DNA of 64,000 nucleotides from Flavobacterium cheongpyeongense (GCF_003202435.1 NZ_QJHK01000004.1:298120-362119); one strand, 5' to 3'. Numbered from the stretch's first letter, positions 1-9,325 are shown. The notes: generated from the sequence alone by a model not told the origin. Translations and numbers: made by a program.

Positions 1-323
1 ATGATATAATTTAACCTTATTTCGTTTGACCAAACATTATGAAATCTAATATCAATTGGATTTGCTTCGTCTGCTGATTTCAAACCATTATCAATTTCAT
101 CATCCTCCAATTCTTCTTCTTTTGTAATAATCATTTCATATTTTAAAGCTACATCGCACTTATTCATTAAACTTACTAAATGAGAGGAAAAAGTTTTCTC
201 TTCCCAATCTTTTGAATATGACTTATTCTTTATAGAATCATTATATGATTTAACCAAAACTGTTAAACATTTCAATTCAAAGCTTTCATTTACTTTCTGT
301 ATTATAAAATTGCTTTTAGCCAT
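1..323 (-). CDS. Partial protein, methyltransferase partner (possible PD-(D/E)XK nuclease)
   Basis: An open frame of about 107 codons begins with ATG at 323 and is still open at the left window edge, so the C-terminus is missing. It begins MAKSNFIIQKVNESFEL and contains an acidic stretch (KEEEELEDDEID) followed by NPIDIRFHNVW. Its start codon lies inside the last codons of the upstream methyltransferase (8-nt overlap), so the two are probably translationally coupled. I do not recognise the family with certainty. The hydrophobic-flanked PIDIRF motif resembles the first acidic strand of PD-(D/E)XK nucleases, in which an E-x-K strand follows about 15 residues later; here that position is just outside the window. 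The restriction role is inference from the partner gene. Confidence 0.6.
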   Translation of the reverse strand, partial: MAKSNFIIQKVNESFELKCLTVLVKSYNDSIKNKSYSKDWEEKTFSSHLVSLMNKCDVALKYEMIITKEEELEDDEIDNGLKSADEANPIDIRFHNVWSNEIRLNYI

Positions 324-3300
324 TCCCGTTAGCTATTTCAACTAATAAAGATTTACAATCCTCCATAGCAGCAGTTTGACTCCAAAAACGTCTTTGATTT
401 GGCTTTATGATGTAAACATGATCACCATCATAATAGTTTAGTTTTTTTCTAAAATATAAATTTTGAGCTTCTTCTTCCCAAAGTTTTTCATCTAAAATTT
501 TTAACTCTTTATATATATCTTCTTTTGATTCGAAAACAGGTTTTTCTTCATTCCCAAATGATATTTTAACTAAATACAATGGGCAATTTCTATTGATATC
601 ATAAATTGTTGCAGACGCTTTTAAATCAACATCATCCAACCAATCATTTAGTTCTTTTGTTAGTCTGTTAATATAAATGCCGATTTTGTTAACTGGTAAA
701 ACCGCTTTAGATTTCTCTTTATTTTCAAATAAATCTAAACTATAATCTAAAGTGTCTTTAATTATAATTTGCTCATCTTCTGTCAATTTAAGAATATCAT
801 TAAAAATAATCTGGTCAATTTCTTTTTCTAAATGTGAAATATCTTGACTTACTTTGTTTGATTTTTTTATCGAAATTATTTCATCAACTTTTGAAGATAA
901 CTTTATAATATTTTTCGCTTCTATATTTTCAATAACAGAAGGGAGCTGTAACATTTCATTTGATTGAACTCTTTCTCTTTCTATTCCCCAAGAAGCTGAA
1001 CTTAACGAAAGATAATAATTTGAAAAAACTGAATTTATGAATGAAGATAAAACTTTTAGGATTTGAATATCACTGTTCACAATACTATAAGCCATATGAT
1101 AACAATCAAAATCTATTATACTTGAACAGTATTCTTTATCTTTTTGACCCTCTTTAATTATTAAAAAAGGACTTTTGTATAATAACTCGTTTGTAGGTCT
1201 ATAAATTTTAGAATTTGGAACTAACGCATTTTTCGAAGTATAATATTTATCTATTAAACCAGTTTCAATATATTCAATAGGAGTGAAAAATTTATTTTCT
1301 TCTATTTGCTCTTTTGAAGGAGAATGAAGTCCACTACCTTTTATCCATTCATTTTTATTAGTTTCAAAATATTCTTCTAGAGAATTGTATTTTGATTCAA
1401 TTTTTTCAATCAACTCAAAATCAAAATAATTCCCCCACATTGCAATTTTCCAGATTTTTGAATCTTTCTTTTCACAATCATTTCTTGGCAAATGCTTAAC
1501 ATCTGATGAATCAATTACAATTCCTTCTAAAACATCATTTTTAATATAGGTTTTAGGGGCATAATAAGTTATGGTATCTTTTGGGTTTTCAGGATTCTCT
1601 TTTTGATAAAAAACAATACATATGGGGGTTTTAGCAGATCCGAAAAGCTGACCTCCAAATTCTTTAGGAATATCTCTTAAAATTGAAAAGTTATAAATTT
1701 TTTCTACATAATTATAAGTAAGCAACCATTTCCTAAAATTTTGATATGTACCTCGTGTATTCGTTAAAACTTTAGTATTGAAAATTAAAGCAATTTCACC
1801 TTTTGGTGCTAATAAAGTAGCTTTGTGCATAAATGGCAAAACCATTTCTTGAGCAAAATTTTGTTTTTTACAATAATTTATAATTGATGGTAATAACTTT
1901 TTTGTCCCAAATGGGGGATTTCCAACTACTAATTGAAAATTTTGCAATTCTGATATTTCAAAATCAGATATAGTATCTCTTTTAAAAAGATTATACCCCT
2001 GTTCATTTAAAGTTGAGTCCTCTGGATCGTTTATTAAATAAGGAAATTTAATATTCCCATTCCACCAACCTGTCTTTGGGTCTAGATTATCTAACAACGC
2101 TAAATACAAACTAAATGCCGCTACTTTAATTGATTTTCCTTCTATTTCTATCCCAAAAATATTGTCTTTTAGAATCTTTACTAGAATATCGAAATCCGTT
2201 AGCTTTTTTTGGCATTTGTTTTCATAACGTTTTACTAAACGCTTAAAACTTTGAACCAAAAAAATTCCTGAACCACAACTTGGATCAAGTGTTTTTATAT
2301 TATAATTAGTTTTGTCGTTTTGAATGGGTAACTTCTCATTTAAAATCAGTTCAACTAATGATGGAGGTGTATAAAAAGTCCCTGAATCTTTTTTATTTTT
2401 TTCATCTAATTCGGATAAAAAGTTTTCGTAGATTTCACTTAATAATTCAATTCGAATAATACTAAAATCAAATAACCTCCAGCCTTCAAAAAAAGTAATT
2501 TGTTCATCATTTTCACAACCATTAATAAAACATTTTTTTATTAATTCTAAATGATTTAGTTTGACTAGATTTCTTTCCTCTTGAGTTATAGTAAATAAAC
2601 TTCCATTAAAGTCATTGGATAATCTTTGGAATAGATTATAAGTAGCTTCAATATTTTCTAGAACCTTAAAATAAGAATCCGCATGATCTAAAAAAGTAGC
2701 ATAAAATGGTTTTGTAGTCGCTCCTTTATCTTCTAAATACAATAAAAATAAAGAACGCATCACTAATTTATGAATAATGTCTTTGTCTTTTAACCCTTCT
2801 TTTTCTAGCTTCCTCGAAACATTAATTAAACTCTTAATTAAATATTTATCAACTCTATTTTGGAGATTTAGTTTGTCTTTTATCTCTTTAGCTTCAATTG
2901 CTGACCAAATAAAGCCTGTGTCAATAGCAATTCTTGAAAAAAGTGTATTAAGAGTTTTTAATTTTACTTCGTCTGTTTCCTCACAACAAAAAAGTTGCAG
3001 TTCTTGTAATTGACTTTTTAACTTTAAGTCAGCTATATTTTTATCTAAAACGAAAGGTTTTACAGAACAATTATAAATTCTAATTTCTGTTTTAGTATAA
3101 ACATAGAGAAATAAAACTTTTTGAAAATTCCAACAAGCATGCTGAATTTCAGCAATCAATTTTAAGGTTTGTAAATCAAAAGACTCTACTTCTTTTAAGA
3201 AAAGAGCGGGATATCCCTCATTTTCATAAACTTCAATAATTCCATGTTTTTCAATATCAAATATATCAATATCAATTTCCTTGCTATCTTTTGCAAAGTC

Positions 3301-3336
3301 ATTAAAATCGAGTTGTTGAAAAATGGAATTTGACAT
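316..3336 (-). CDS. N6-adenine DNA methyltransferase (type IIG / Eco57I-like or HsdM-like)
   Basis: A 1006-residue class I SAM-dependent DNA methyltransferase. The SAM-binding motif I (DPSCGSGIFL) is near residue 350 and the catalytic NPPF motif (VVGNPPFGTK) near residue 472, the order of gamma-class N6-adenine methyltransferases. About 340 residues precede motif I and about 500 follow NPPF, room for a target-recognition domain and a possible nuclease or accessory domain, which I cannot identify by eye. I chose ATG at 3336 because the longer frame starts at a TTG that lies inside a TAnnTTTG promoter-like box (3352-3359). The gene is visibly A+T-richer than sucA/sucB beside it, and its stop overlaps the start of the next gene. 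Restriction-modification is the likely role; an orphan or BREX-like methylase is possible. Confidence 0.85.
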   Translation of the reverse strand: MSNSIFQQLDFNDFAKDSKEIDIDIFDIEKHGIIEVYENEGYPALFLKEVESFDLQTLKLIAEIQHACWNFQKVLFLYVYTKTEIRIYNCSVKPFVLDKNIADLKLKSQLQELQLFCCEETDEVKLKTLNTLFSRIAIDTGFIWSAIEAKEIKDKLNLQNRVDKYLIKSLINVSRKLEKEGLKDKDIIHKLVMRSLFLLYLEDKGATTKPFYATFLDHADSYFKVLENIEATYNLFQRLSNDFNGSLFTITQEERNLVKLNHLELIKKCFINGCENDEQITFFEGWRLFDFSIIRIELLSEIYENFLSELDEKNKKDSGTFYTPPSLVELILNEKLPIQNDKTNYNIKTLDPSCGSGIFLVQSFKRLVKRYENKCQKKLTDFDILVKILKDNIFGIEIEGKSIKVAAFSLYLALLDNLDPKTGWWNGNIKFPYLINDPEDSTLNEQGYNLFKRDTISDFEISELQNFQLVVGNPPFGTKKLLPSIINYCKKQNFAQEMVLPFMHKATLLAPKGEIALIFNTKVLTNTRGTYQNFRKWLLTYNYVEKIYNFSILRDIPKEFGGQLFGSAKTPICIVFYQKENPENPKDTITYYAPKTYIKNDVLEGIVIDSSDVKHLPRNDCEKKDSKIWKIAMWGNYFDFELIEKIESKYNSLEEYFETNKNEWIKGSGLHSPSKEQIEENKFFTPIEYIETGLIDKYYTSKNALVPNSKIYRPTNELLYKSPFLIIKEGQKDKEYCSSIIDFDCYHMAYSIVNSDIQILKVLSSFINSVFSNYYLSLSSASWGIERERVQSNEMLQLPSVIENIEAKNIIKLSSKVDEIISIKKSNKVSQDISHLEKEIDQIIFNDILKLTEDEQIIIKDTLDYSLDLFENKEKSKAVLPVNKIGIYINRLTKELNDWLDDVDLKASATIYDINRNCPLYLVKISFGNEEKPVFESKEDIYKELKILDEKLWEEEAQNLYFRKKLNYYDGDHVYIIKPNQRRFWSQTAAMEDCKSLLVEIANGNG

Positions 3337-3351
3337 TATTGGGGTTTTAAA

Positions 3352-3359
3352 CAAAAATA
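3352..3359 (-). promoter_or_regulatory. Probable -7 promoter box of the methyltransferase gene
   Basis: TATTTTTG on the minus strand matches the Bacteroidota TAnnTTTG consensus and ends 15 nt before the ATG at 3336, implying a very short leader. No clear TTG is seen at the -33 position. Confidence 0.35.
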
Positions 3360-3420
3360 TGATTTAAAAAAAATATTTCCTTATATATACGGAAAAATAT
3401 ATCAAAAATGATATGAACAA

Positions 3421-3454
3421 AAAAATCTCGTTTACAGAAATAAACGAGATTTTT
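3421..3454. terminator. Bidirectional terminator hairpin
   Basis: AAAAATCTCGTTTA (3421-3434) pairs perfectly with TAAACGAGATTTTT (3441-3454) around a 6-nt loop. It follows the sucB stop on the minus strand with a T-rich 3' side, and insulates sucA-sucB from the methyltransferase gene. Confidence 0.85.
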
Positions 3455-3476
3455 AAAAATATATTTTTAGAATGTA

Positions 3477-4718
3477 TTACAACTCCAATGCTCTTTTAGC
3501 ATCACCGTTCATCAATAATTCTACTGGGTTTTCTAAAGCTTCTTTTACCGCCACTAAGAAACCAACAGACTCACGTCCATCGATGATTCTGTGATCATAA
3601 GAAAGGGCTACGTACATCATTGGGTGAATTTCTACTTTACCGTTTACAGCGATTGGGCGCTCGATAATATTGTGCATTCCTAAGATTCCTGACTGAGGAG
3701 GGTTGATGATTGGAGTAGATAACATACTTCCGAAAACACCACCATTAGTGATTGTAAAAGTTCCACCAGTCATATCGTCAACTGTAATTTGACCGTCACG
3801 AGCTCTTAAAGCCAATCTTTTGATTTCAGCTTCGATTCCACGGAAGGTTAAAAGTTCAGCATTACGAACAACAGGAACCATTAATCCTTTTGGTCCGGAA
3901 ACAGCGATTGAGATATCAGCAAAATCGTAAGCGATTTTGTAATCACCGTCCATCATAGAGTTCACATCAGGATATAATTGTAAAGCTCTTGTTACTGCTT
4001 TTGTAAAGAAAGACATAAAACCTAAACCTAAACCACCATGTTTAGCTTTGAAAGCGTCTTTGTATTCATTACGAATTTGGTTGATTGGCGTCATGTTTAC
4101 TTCGTTAAAAGTAGTAAGCATAGCTGTTTCGTTCTTAGCCGAAACTAATCTTTCTGCTACTTTACGACGTAACATTGATAATTTAGTACGCTCAGTTCCA
4201 CGGCTTCCACCAGTTGGAGTTCCCATAGAAGGCACTGCATTTACAGCATCATCTTTAGTAATTCTTCCGCCTTTACCAGTTCCTGAAACAGTTGCCGGAG
4301 CAATATTTTTCTCGTCTAATATTTTTCTTGCTGCAGGAGATGGAGTCCCGGCTGCATAACTTGTTGCTGCCGGAGCCTGAACCGGAGCTGCTTTTGAAGC
4401 CTCAGCTTTTACTTCTGCTTTTGGAGCTTCAGCCTTAGGAGCTTCTGCTGCTGGTGCAGCTGCAGAACCAGATGGTTTTGCCGCATCAGTATCAATTAAA
4501 CAAACTACAGCACCAACTGCTACTGTATCACCTTCTTCAGCTTTTAGTGTAATTACACCGCTCATTTCAGCAGGCAATTCAAGAGTAGCTTTGTCTGAAT
4601 CAACTTCAGCAATCGCCTGATCTTTTTCTACATAATCTCCGTCTTTTACTAACCAAGTTGCAATTTCAACTTCTTTTATTGATTCCCCTGGTGATGGGAC
4701 TTTCATTTCTAAAATCAT
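3477..4718 (-). CDS. sucB: Dihydrolipoyllysine-residue succinyltransferase, E2 of 2-oxoglutarate dehydrogenase
   Basis: Transfers the succinyl group from the lipoyl arm to CoA in the cytosolic 2-oxoglutarate dehydrogenase complex of the TCA cycle. The 413 residues show an N-terminal lipoyl domain (about 1-78) with lipoylated Lys43 in DSDKA, an Ala/Pro/Lys/Glu-rich flexible linker (about 80-122), a peripheral E1/E3-binding domain (about 123-160, [12 protein letters not shown]), and a C-terminal acyltransferase domain ending with the catalytic HRIIDG motif (His376, Asp380). Length is typical of SucB. It lies 77 nt downstream of sucA on the same strand and is presumably co-transcribed. The E3 gene (lpd) is not adjacent. 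The linker and HxxxDG make pyruvate E2 the only realistic alternative; the sucA neighbour decides for SucB. Confidence 0.97.
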   Translation of the reverse strand: MILEMKVPSPGESIKEVEIATWLVKDGDYVEKDQAIAEVDSDKATLELPAEMSGVITLKAEEGDTVAVGAVVCLIDTDAAKPSGSAAAPAAEAPKAEAPKAEVKAEASKAAPVQAPAATSYAAGTPSPAARKILDEKNIAPATVSGTGKGGRITKDDAVNAVPSMGTPTGGSRGTERTKLSMLRRKVAERLVSAKNETAMLTTFNEVNMTPINQIRNEYKDAFKAKHGGLGLGFMSFFTKAVTRALQLYPDVNSMMDGDYKIAYDFADISIAVSGPKGLMVPVVRNAELLTFRGIEAEIKRLALRARDGQITVDDMTGGTFTITNGGVFGSMLSTPIINPPQSGILGMHNIIERPIAVNGKVEIHPMMYVALSYDHRIIDGRESVGFLVAVKEALENPVELLMNGDAKRALEL

Positions 4719-4759
4719 CTTTGTTTTTGTTTAAGGTTTTTATGGTTACAGGTACAGGT

Positions 4760-4788
4760 GGTTAAACCTGAAACCTGAAACTTGAAAC
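4760..4788. repeat. Heptad array in the sucA-sucB spacer
   Basis: Four consecutive 7-nt units GGTTAAA, CCTGAAA, CCTGAAA, CTTGAAA (plus-strand reading) fill part of the spacer. The same CYTKAAA unit recurs around the four-helix-bundle gene near 61.3 kb. Confidence 0.7.
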
Positions 4789-4795
4789 ATTCTTT

Positions 4796-7573
4796 TTATC
4801 TAAATAAATCTTTATCGAATACCATTCTGATAGCATCTGCATGGCGGCGTTTTGCACGTGTATAACTTCCGGCAGCCGGAGCAGAATATGCTTTTAGTGA
4901 AGCCAGTCTCCATTTTACAAGATCAAAGTTCATTAACATAAAGCTATAAGCTCCCATGTTTTTAGGCTCTTCCTGTGCCCAAACATAATCATCTGCTTTT
5001 GGATAGTTGGAGATGATTTCTTTGATTTGCTCAACAGGGAAAGGGAATAATTGCTCTACACGAACAACTGCAACGTCATTTCTTCCGTTGTTTTCTCTTT
5101 CTGCAACAATATCGTAGTAGAATTTACCTGTACAGAAAACTAAAGTTTTAACTTTCTTTTTATCTACTGTATTGTCATCAATAGTTTCCTGGAAGCTTCC
5201 ATTTGCTAATTCATCTACTGAAGAAACGCATCTTGGATCACGCAATAAACTTTTTGGAGAGAAAACGACCAAAGGTTTACGGAAATTCGTTTTCATCTGT
5301 CTTCTCAACAGGTGGAAGAAGTTCGCTGGTGTTGTACAATCAGCAACATACATATTGTGTCTTGCGCAAAGCTGTAAATAACGCTCCATTCTTGCTGAAG
5401 AGTGCTCAGCTCCCTGACCTTCATATCCATGTGGCAATAATAAAACAATACCGTTTTGATTGTTCCATTTGTCTTCACCACAAGAAATATACTGGTCAAT
5501 CATAATTTGGGCTCCATTAGAGAAATCTCCAAATTGTGCTTCCCAGATCGTTAAAGCATTTGGATTTGCCAAAGCATAACCGTAATCAAATCCTAAAACA
5601 CCGTATTCTGATAAAAGGGAATTGAAAACACCGAATTTTCCTTTTTTGTTTTCGATATTGTTCAATAAGATTACTTCCTCTTCAGAATCTTCAACTTTAA
5701 CCACAGCATGACGGTGTGAGAAAGTACCACGTTCAACATCCTGACCCGAAATTCTAACATCGAATCCTTCTGTTAAAAGTGAACCATAAGCTAAAGCCTC
5801 TGCTGTTCCCCAGTCAAGAGTATTATTGTCATAACCAACTTTTCTGTCAGATACAATTTTATTGATTTTATTGATGAATTTTTTATCCGAAGGTAACGTT
5901 GAAATTGTATTGATAATTGAATCCAACCCTTTTTTGTCGAAAGTAGTATCGATCTTTTTCAGCATCACATCATCAGAAACCTGTTGGAATCCTTTCCATT
6001 CATTTTGCATAAATGGTGTAATGATTGTCAACGCCTTTTTACGGGATGCTTCTAAGTTATGTTCAAGATCTGCCTTGTATTCTTTTTCAATTGTGTTTAC
6101 ATAATTAGCATCGATAACTCTTTCTGATAAAAGCTTTTCTGCATAAATATCTCTTGGGTTTTGATGTTTTGCAATGATTTTGTATAAAACCGGCTGTGTA
6201 AAACGAGGCTCATCCCCTTCATTATGACCATATTTTCTGTATCCTAATAAATCGATAAATACGTCACGTCCGAACTCCATTCTGTAATCTAATGCAAAAG
6301 ATACAGCGTGTACAACCGCTTCTGCGTCATCAGCATTTACGTGTAATACAGGCGAAAGTGTTACTTTGGCAACATCTGTACAATAAGTTGATGAACGGGC
6401 GTCTAAATAGTTTGTGGTGAAACCAACCTGGTTGTTGATTACGATATGAATGGTACCTCCGGTTTTGTAACCGTCTAATTGCGCCATCTGGATAATTTCA
6501 TAAAGTAAACCTTGTCCTGCGATTGCAGCGTCTCCGTGAACGGCGATTGGTAATACTTTTGAAAAATCATCAGCATAATATTTGTCTTGTTTTGCTCTTG
6601 TGATTCCTTCAATAACAGCTCCAACGGTTTCTAAATGCGAAGGGTTTGGTGCTAAATTAATATTGATGCTTTTTCCTGATCTTGTTTTTTTGTCGGCAGT
6701 AAGTCCTAAGTGGTATTTTACGTCACCATCAAAGTATTCCTGATCGTAATCTTTACCATCAAATTCGCTAAAGATATCCTGAGTAGATTTTCCGAAGATG
6801 TTTGCCAAAACGTTCAAACGACCACGGTGAGCCATTCCCATTACAAACTGCTCTACTCCTTTTTCGGCAGCTTTTTCAATTAAGGCATCCAAAGCAGGAA
6901 TAATAGTTTCTCCACCTTCTAATGAAAATCGTTTTTGCCCTACATATTTTGTATGCAAAAAGTTTTCGAAAGAAACGGCTTCATTTAATTTATTAAGGAT
7001 AGTTTGTTTTTCTTCTGTAGAGAAATTTGGCTGATTGTTGTTAACGCCTAGTTTATCCTGAATCCATTTTACAACACCAGGGTTCCTGATGTACATATAT
7101 TCAACACCAATATGCTGGCAGTAAATTGCTTTAAGACGGGTAATAATATCCTGCAAAGAGCATGGAGCAACACCAATAACCTGAGCCGCGTCAAAAACTG
7201 TAGCAAGGTCTGCAGTTGTTAGTCCAAAGTTTTCAATATCCAGCGTTGGAGATGAAGTTCTGCGGTCGCGAACCGGATTGGTTTTAGTGAACAAATGACC
7301 ACGTGTGCGGTAGCCATCAATCAATTTCAATACGTTAAATTCTTTTTGTAATTTTTCAGAAACTTTACTGTAATCTGTGTTGTCGCTTGTTGTTACATAC
7401 TCAACAATCTGCTGCACAGGATTTTCATCATTATAAGTAGTCATTCCAAAGTCAAAGCCCTGAAAAAAACTTCTCCAGCTTGGCTCAACGCTGTCTGGGT
7501 TTACTAAATATTGATCGTATAATTGTGCAAAAAACTCGGTATGCGCTGCATTTAAAAATGAAAACCTATCCAT
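4796..7573 (-). CDS. sucA: 2-oxoglutarate dehydrogenase E1 component
   Basis: Thiamine-diphosphate-dependent decarboxylase that starts the oxidative decarboxylation of 2-oxoglutarate and succinylates the lipoyl arm of SucB. The 925 residues match the usual length. The N-terminus (MDRFSFLNAAHTEFFAQLYD) is the conserved E2-interacting segment of SucA. The TPP/Mg region is visible as GDAAIAGQGLLYE followed by INNQVGFTT, and the E1 signature HRGRLNVLANIFGK precedes it. The C-terminal half carries transketolase-like pyrimidine-binding and C-terminal domains (GHEGQGAEHSSAR-like segment GYEGQGAEHSSAR). First gene of the sucA-sucB unit, divergent from the barrel protein at 7692. ATG at 7573 fits the family N-terminus. 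Confidence 0.98.
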   Translation of the reverse strand: MDRFSFLNAAHTEFFAQLYDQYLVNPDSVEPSWRSFFQGFDFGMTTYNDENPVQQIVEYVTTSDNTDYSKVSEKLQKEFNVLKLIDGYRTRGHLFTKTNPVRDRRTSSPTLDIENFGLTTADLATVFDAAQVIGVAPCSLQDIITRLKAIYCQHIGVEYMYIRNPGVVKWIQDKLGVNNNQPNFSTEEKQTILNKLNEAVSFENFLHTKYVGQKRFSLEGGETIIPALDALIEKAAEKGVEQFVMGMAHRGRLNVLANIFGKSTQDIFSEFDGKDYDQEYFDGDVKYHLGLTADKKTRSGKSININLAPNPSHLETVGAVIEGITRAKQDKYYADDFSKVLPIAVHGDAAIAGQGLLYEIIQMAQLDGYKTGGTIHIVINNQVGFTTNYLDARSSTYCTDVAKVTLSPVLHVNADDAEAVVHAVSFALDYRMEFGRDVFIDLLGYRKYGHNEGDEPRFTQPVLYKIIAKHQNPRDIYAEKLLSERVIDANYVNTIEKEYKADLEHNLEASRKKALTIITPFMQNEWKGFQQVSDDVMLKKIDTTFDKKGLDSIINTISTLPSDKKFINKINKIVSDRKVGYDNNTLDWGTAEALAYGSLLTEGFDVRISGQDVERGTFSHRHAVVKVEDSEEEVILLNNIENKKGKFGVFNSLLSEYGVLGFDYGYALANPNALTIWEAQFGDFSNGAQIMIDQYISCGEDKWNNQNGIVLLLPHGYEGQGAEHSSARMERYLQLCARHNMYVADCTTPANFFHLLRRQMKTNFRKPLVVFSPKSLLRDPRCVSSVDELANGSFQETIDDNTVDKKKVKTLVFCTGKFYYDIVAERENNGRNDVAVVRVEQLFPFPVEQIKEIISNYPKADDYVWAQEEPKNMGAYSFMLMNFDLVKWRLASLKAYSAPAAGSYTRAKRRHADAIRMVFDKDLFR

Positions 7574-7611
7574 AATATTTGAGTGAATATACTTTTTGTT
7601 ATATAGAATGG

Positions 7612-7619
7612 CAAAAGTA
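7612..7619 (-). promoter_or_regulatory. Probable -7 promoter box of sucA
   Basis: TACTTTTG on the minus strand matches TAnnTTTG and lies about 40 nt upstream of the sucA ATG. No good -33 TTG is found at the expected spacing. Confidence 0.45.
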
Positions 7620-7645
7620 CAACAAACGATATTATTTAAATGATT

Positions 7646-7669
7646 TTTTTACGTACTTTTACGTAAAAA
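7646..7669. promoter_or_regulatory. Palindrome in the sucA / barrel-protein divergent spacer
   Basis: TTTTTACGTA (7646-7655) and TACGTAAAAA (7660-7669) form a perfect 10-bp inverted repeat with a 4-nt CTTT spacer. It lies just upstream of the sucA -7 box and immediately upstream of the gene at 7692, where an operator for either gene would be expected. Function is inferred from position only. Confidence 0.4.
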
Positions 7670-7691
7670 TTTGTTAAAAATAGCCTAAACT

Positions 7692-8246
7692 ATGAAGAAA
7701 ATTCATCTTTCAATCGTTTTCAAATCATTTTTTGTGATTTTGGTTAGCCTGTTTTCAAATGATACTATTGCACAAGATCAAAACAATGTAATCGATAACA
7801 ATAATCAATTTTGGGACAAAGTACAATTTGGCGGCGGATTGGGTCTTGGAATTGGTTCCGGCTATACTGATATTTCTGTAATGCCAAGCGCTATTTATAA
7901 TGTGAACGAAATTGTCGCAGTTGGATTAGGACTGCAGTTTGGCTATTTATCTTCTAAAAACCAATATCATTCTTACATATATGGGGGGAACCTTGTCGGA
8001 TTAGTAAACCCCATTCCCGAAATGCAGTTATCTGCTGAACTGGAACAAGTAAGGGTTAATACAAAATATGAACGCCTTGATAACTTACCTGGCTATTCAG
8101 ATAATTACTGGAACACGGCACTATATCTTGGTGCTGGTTACAGAACCGGAAGCGTAACTGTAGGTGGTCGCTATGATGTTTTATTTAATGAAAAAAGAAG
8201 TTTGTACGGATCTGCGTTTATGCCTTTTGTGAGGGTTTATTTCTAA
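7692..8246 (+). CDS. Outer-membrane beta-barrel-like protein
   Basis: A 184-residue exported protein of unknown role. A signal peptide is evident (basic MKKIHLSIVFK, hydrophobic core, cleavage probably after TIAQ near residue 28). The mature part has alternating hydrophobic/aromatic strands and Gly-rich turns (FGGGLGLGIGSGYTD, YLGAGYRTGSVTVGGRYD) and ends in an aromatic residue (FVRVYF), the pattern of small outer-membrane barrels. The fold is inferred from this pattern; no enzymatic motif is seen. It is transcribed away from sucA and is followed by a periodic octad repeat. Confidence 0.75.
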   Translation: MKKIHLSIVFKSFFVILVSLFSNDTIAQDQNNVIDNNNQFWDKVQFGGGLGLGIGSGYTDISVMPSAIYNVNEIVAVGLGLQFGYLSSKNQYHSYIYGGNLVGLVNPIPEMQLSAELEQVRVNTKYERLDNLPGYSDNYWNTALYLGAGYRTGSVTVGGRYDVLFNEKRSLYGSAFMPFVRVYF

Positions 8247-8253
8247 AAAGTTG

Positions 8254-8285
8254 CTAAGGTTCTGAGATGCTAAGATTCTAAGTTT
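8254..8285. repeat. Period-8 intergenic array
   Basis: Four 8-nt units in register: CTAAGGTT, CTGAGATG, CTAAGATT, CTAAGTTT. They fill most of the spacer between the barrel protein and the lipoprotein gene. Confidence 0.65.
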
Positions 8286-8301
8286 ATTTAAACCTGAAAA
8301 T

Positions 8302-8880
8302 TTGAAAAAATATATCTTTATAATTACAGCTATAATCATTTCTAGTTGTAATAATTCTAAAAAGGAAAATACTAATAATAAAAAGGTTGTAAAGAAAGAA
8401 TTACGACCTTTTTTTGATTCTGATGAAATCAATCATTATTATTTGAATTTTTCGGAGGAAGATTTTATGAAAATTATGATGAAAGAGAAGAATACTCCAA
8501 AAGAATTAGAGTTTATAGATTTATTCGTTCATCATTTTCCAGACACCATTCCAAAAGAAAATTTCGAAAAAATTCTATTGAATTATAACTACAAAAAATC
8601 AAATTTATCGCTTAAACAGCAGAAAGAGATTGAAAATGTGTTTAGTGAAAAAGATTCATTGCAAGATGCTTTCGCCGCCTGTGCAGCAGAATATCGCGAT
8701 ATTTTTATTTTTAAAAAGAAAAAAGAAACGGTAGGAATAGTTAAGATGTGCTTCAAATGCGGCCGCGTTCAATTTGTAGGGAATAAAATTGATACCGAAG
8801 GTTTTGGCCTTTGGACTGAGTTAGATAAACTACGAAAAATCGTAAGACCTGAAAATTATAGTATTTTAATAAACAATTAA
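8302..8880 (+). CDS. Hypothetical lipoprotein
   Basis: A 192-residue protein with a clear lipoprotein signal: MKKYIFIITAIIISSCNNSKKE, with the acylated cysteine at residue 16. The start is TTG; it gives the ideal lysine-rich signal start and no in-frame ATG precedes it. The mature part is charged and contains FAACAAEYRDIFIF and KMCFKCGRVQFVG, a region with several cysteines whose meaning is unknown. No family recognised. It is convergent with the next gene, with only two bases between stop codons. Confidence 0.75.
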   Translation: MKKYIFIITAIIISSCNNSKKENTNNKKVVKKELRPFFDSDEINHYYLNFSEEDFMKIMMKEKNTPKELEFIDLFVHHFPDTIPKENFEKILLNYNYKKSNLSLKQQKEIENVFSEKDSLQDAFAACAAEYRDIFIFKKKKETVGIVKMCFKCGRVQFVGNKIDTEGFGLWTELDKLRKIVRPENYSILINN

Positions 8881-8882
8881 TG

Positions 8883-9236
8883 TTACTTGTAATAATTCCT
8901 GAACCAAACTTTCTGCCATTCCCTCTTTAAAATTAAAAAAGAAACCTGCTCAGCAAGAACAACCAAATCTGATCCGTCCAGTTGTTTGATTTCGTTTTCC
9001 GGAACATCAATTATATAGAGGAGATTCAGATATTCAGCAAATTTGTACTGAATCATTCGGTAAATTTTTTCGTGAAGCTGGATTTTTAATTCTTCAGGCA
9101 CAATACTTAATGGGAAATCAATTCCCTCATTTGCCAGATTAAAATCTTTATTAAGCTGTTCTACTAATTTAAGGTATAAAGAATCTTTTTGAGCTTCTTC
9201 AAATAACAAATCGGTATTTAAGGGGGAAACATACAT
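8883..9236 (-). CDS. Conserved hypothetical protein (about 117 aa)
   Basis: A small acidic/helical cytoplasmic protein with no signal peptide or transmembrane segment. I set the start at ATG 9236 (MYVSPLNTDLLFEEAQ) because the longer frame begins at TTGs inside an intergenic CAATGG repeat. It ends LILKREWQKVWFRNYYK. It is the last gene of a probable three-gene minus-strand unit with the membrane protein and the polyprenyl synthase. No function can be assigned from sequence. Confidence 0.7.
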   Translation of the reverse strand: MYVSPLNTDLLFEEAQKDSLYLKLVEQLNKDFNLANEGIDFPLSIVPEELKIQLHEKIYRMIQYKFAEYLNLLYIIDVPENEIKQLDGSDLVVLAEQVSFLILKREWQKVWFRNYYK

Positions 9237-9249
9237 AATTTTTTTAATT

Positions 9250-9325
9250 TCAAAATTCAATGGCAATGGCAAAAATCAATTTCAATTTCAAAAACTAATT
9301 TCAAAAATTAATACCAATGGCAATT
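9250..9325. repeat. Period-6 CA-initial intergenic repeats
   Basis: The spacer reads as short units starting with CA: CAAAATT, CAATGG, CAATGG, CAAAAAT, CAATTT, CAATTT, CAAAAA and a final CAATGG, CAATT. It resembles in style, not sequence, the heptad arrays elsewhere in the window. Confidence 0.5.

Noticed and set aside
2777..3013. Plus-strand open frame inside the methyltransferase gene
   Set aside because: It lies antisense to a well-supported gene and has no start context or domain.
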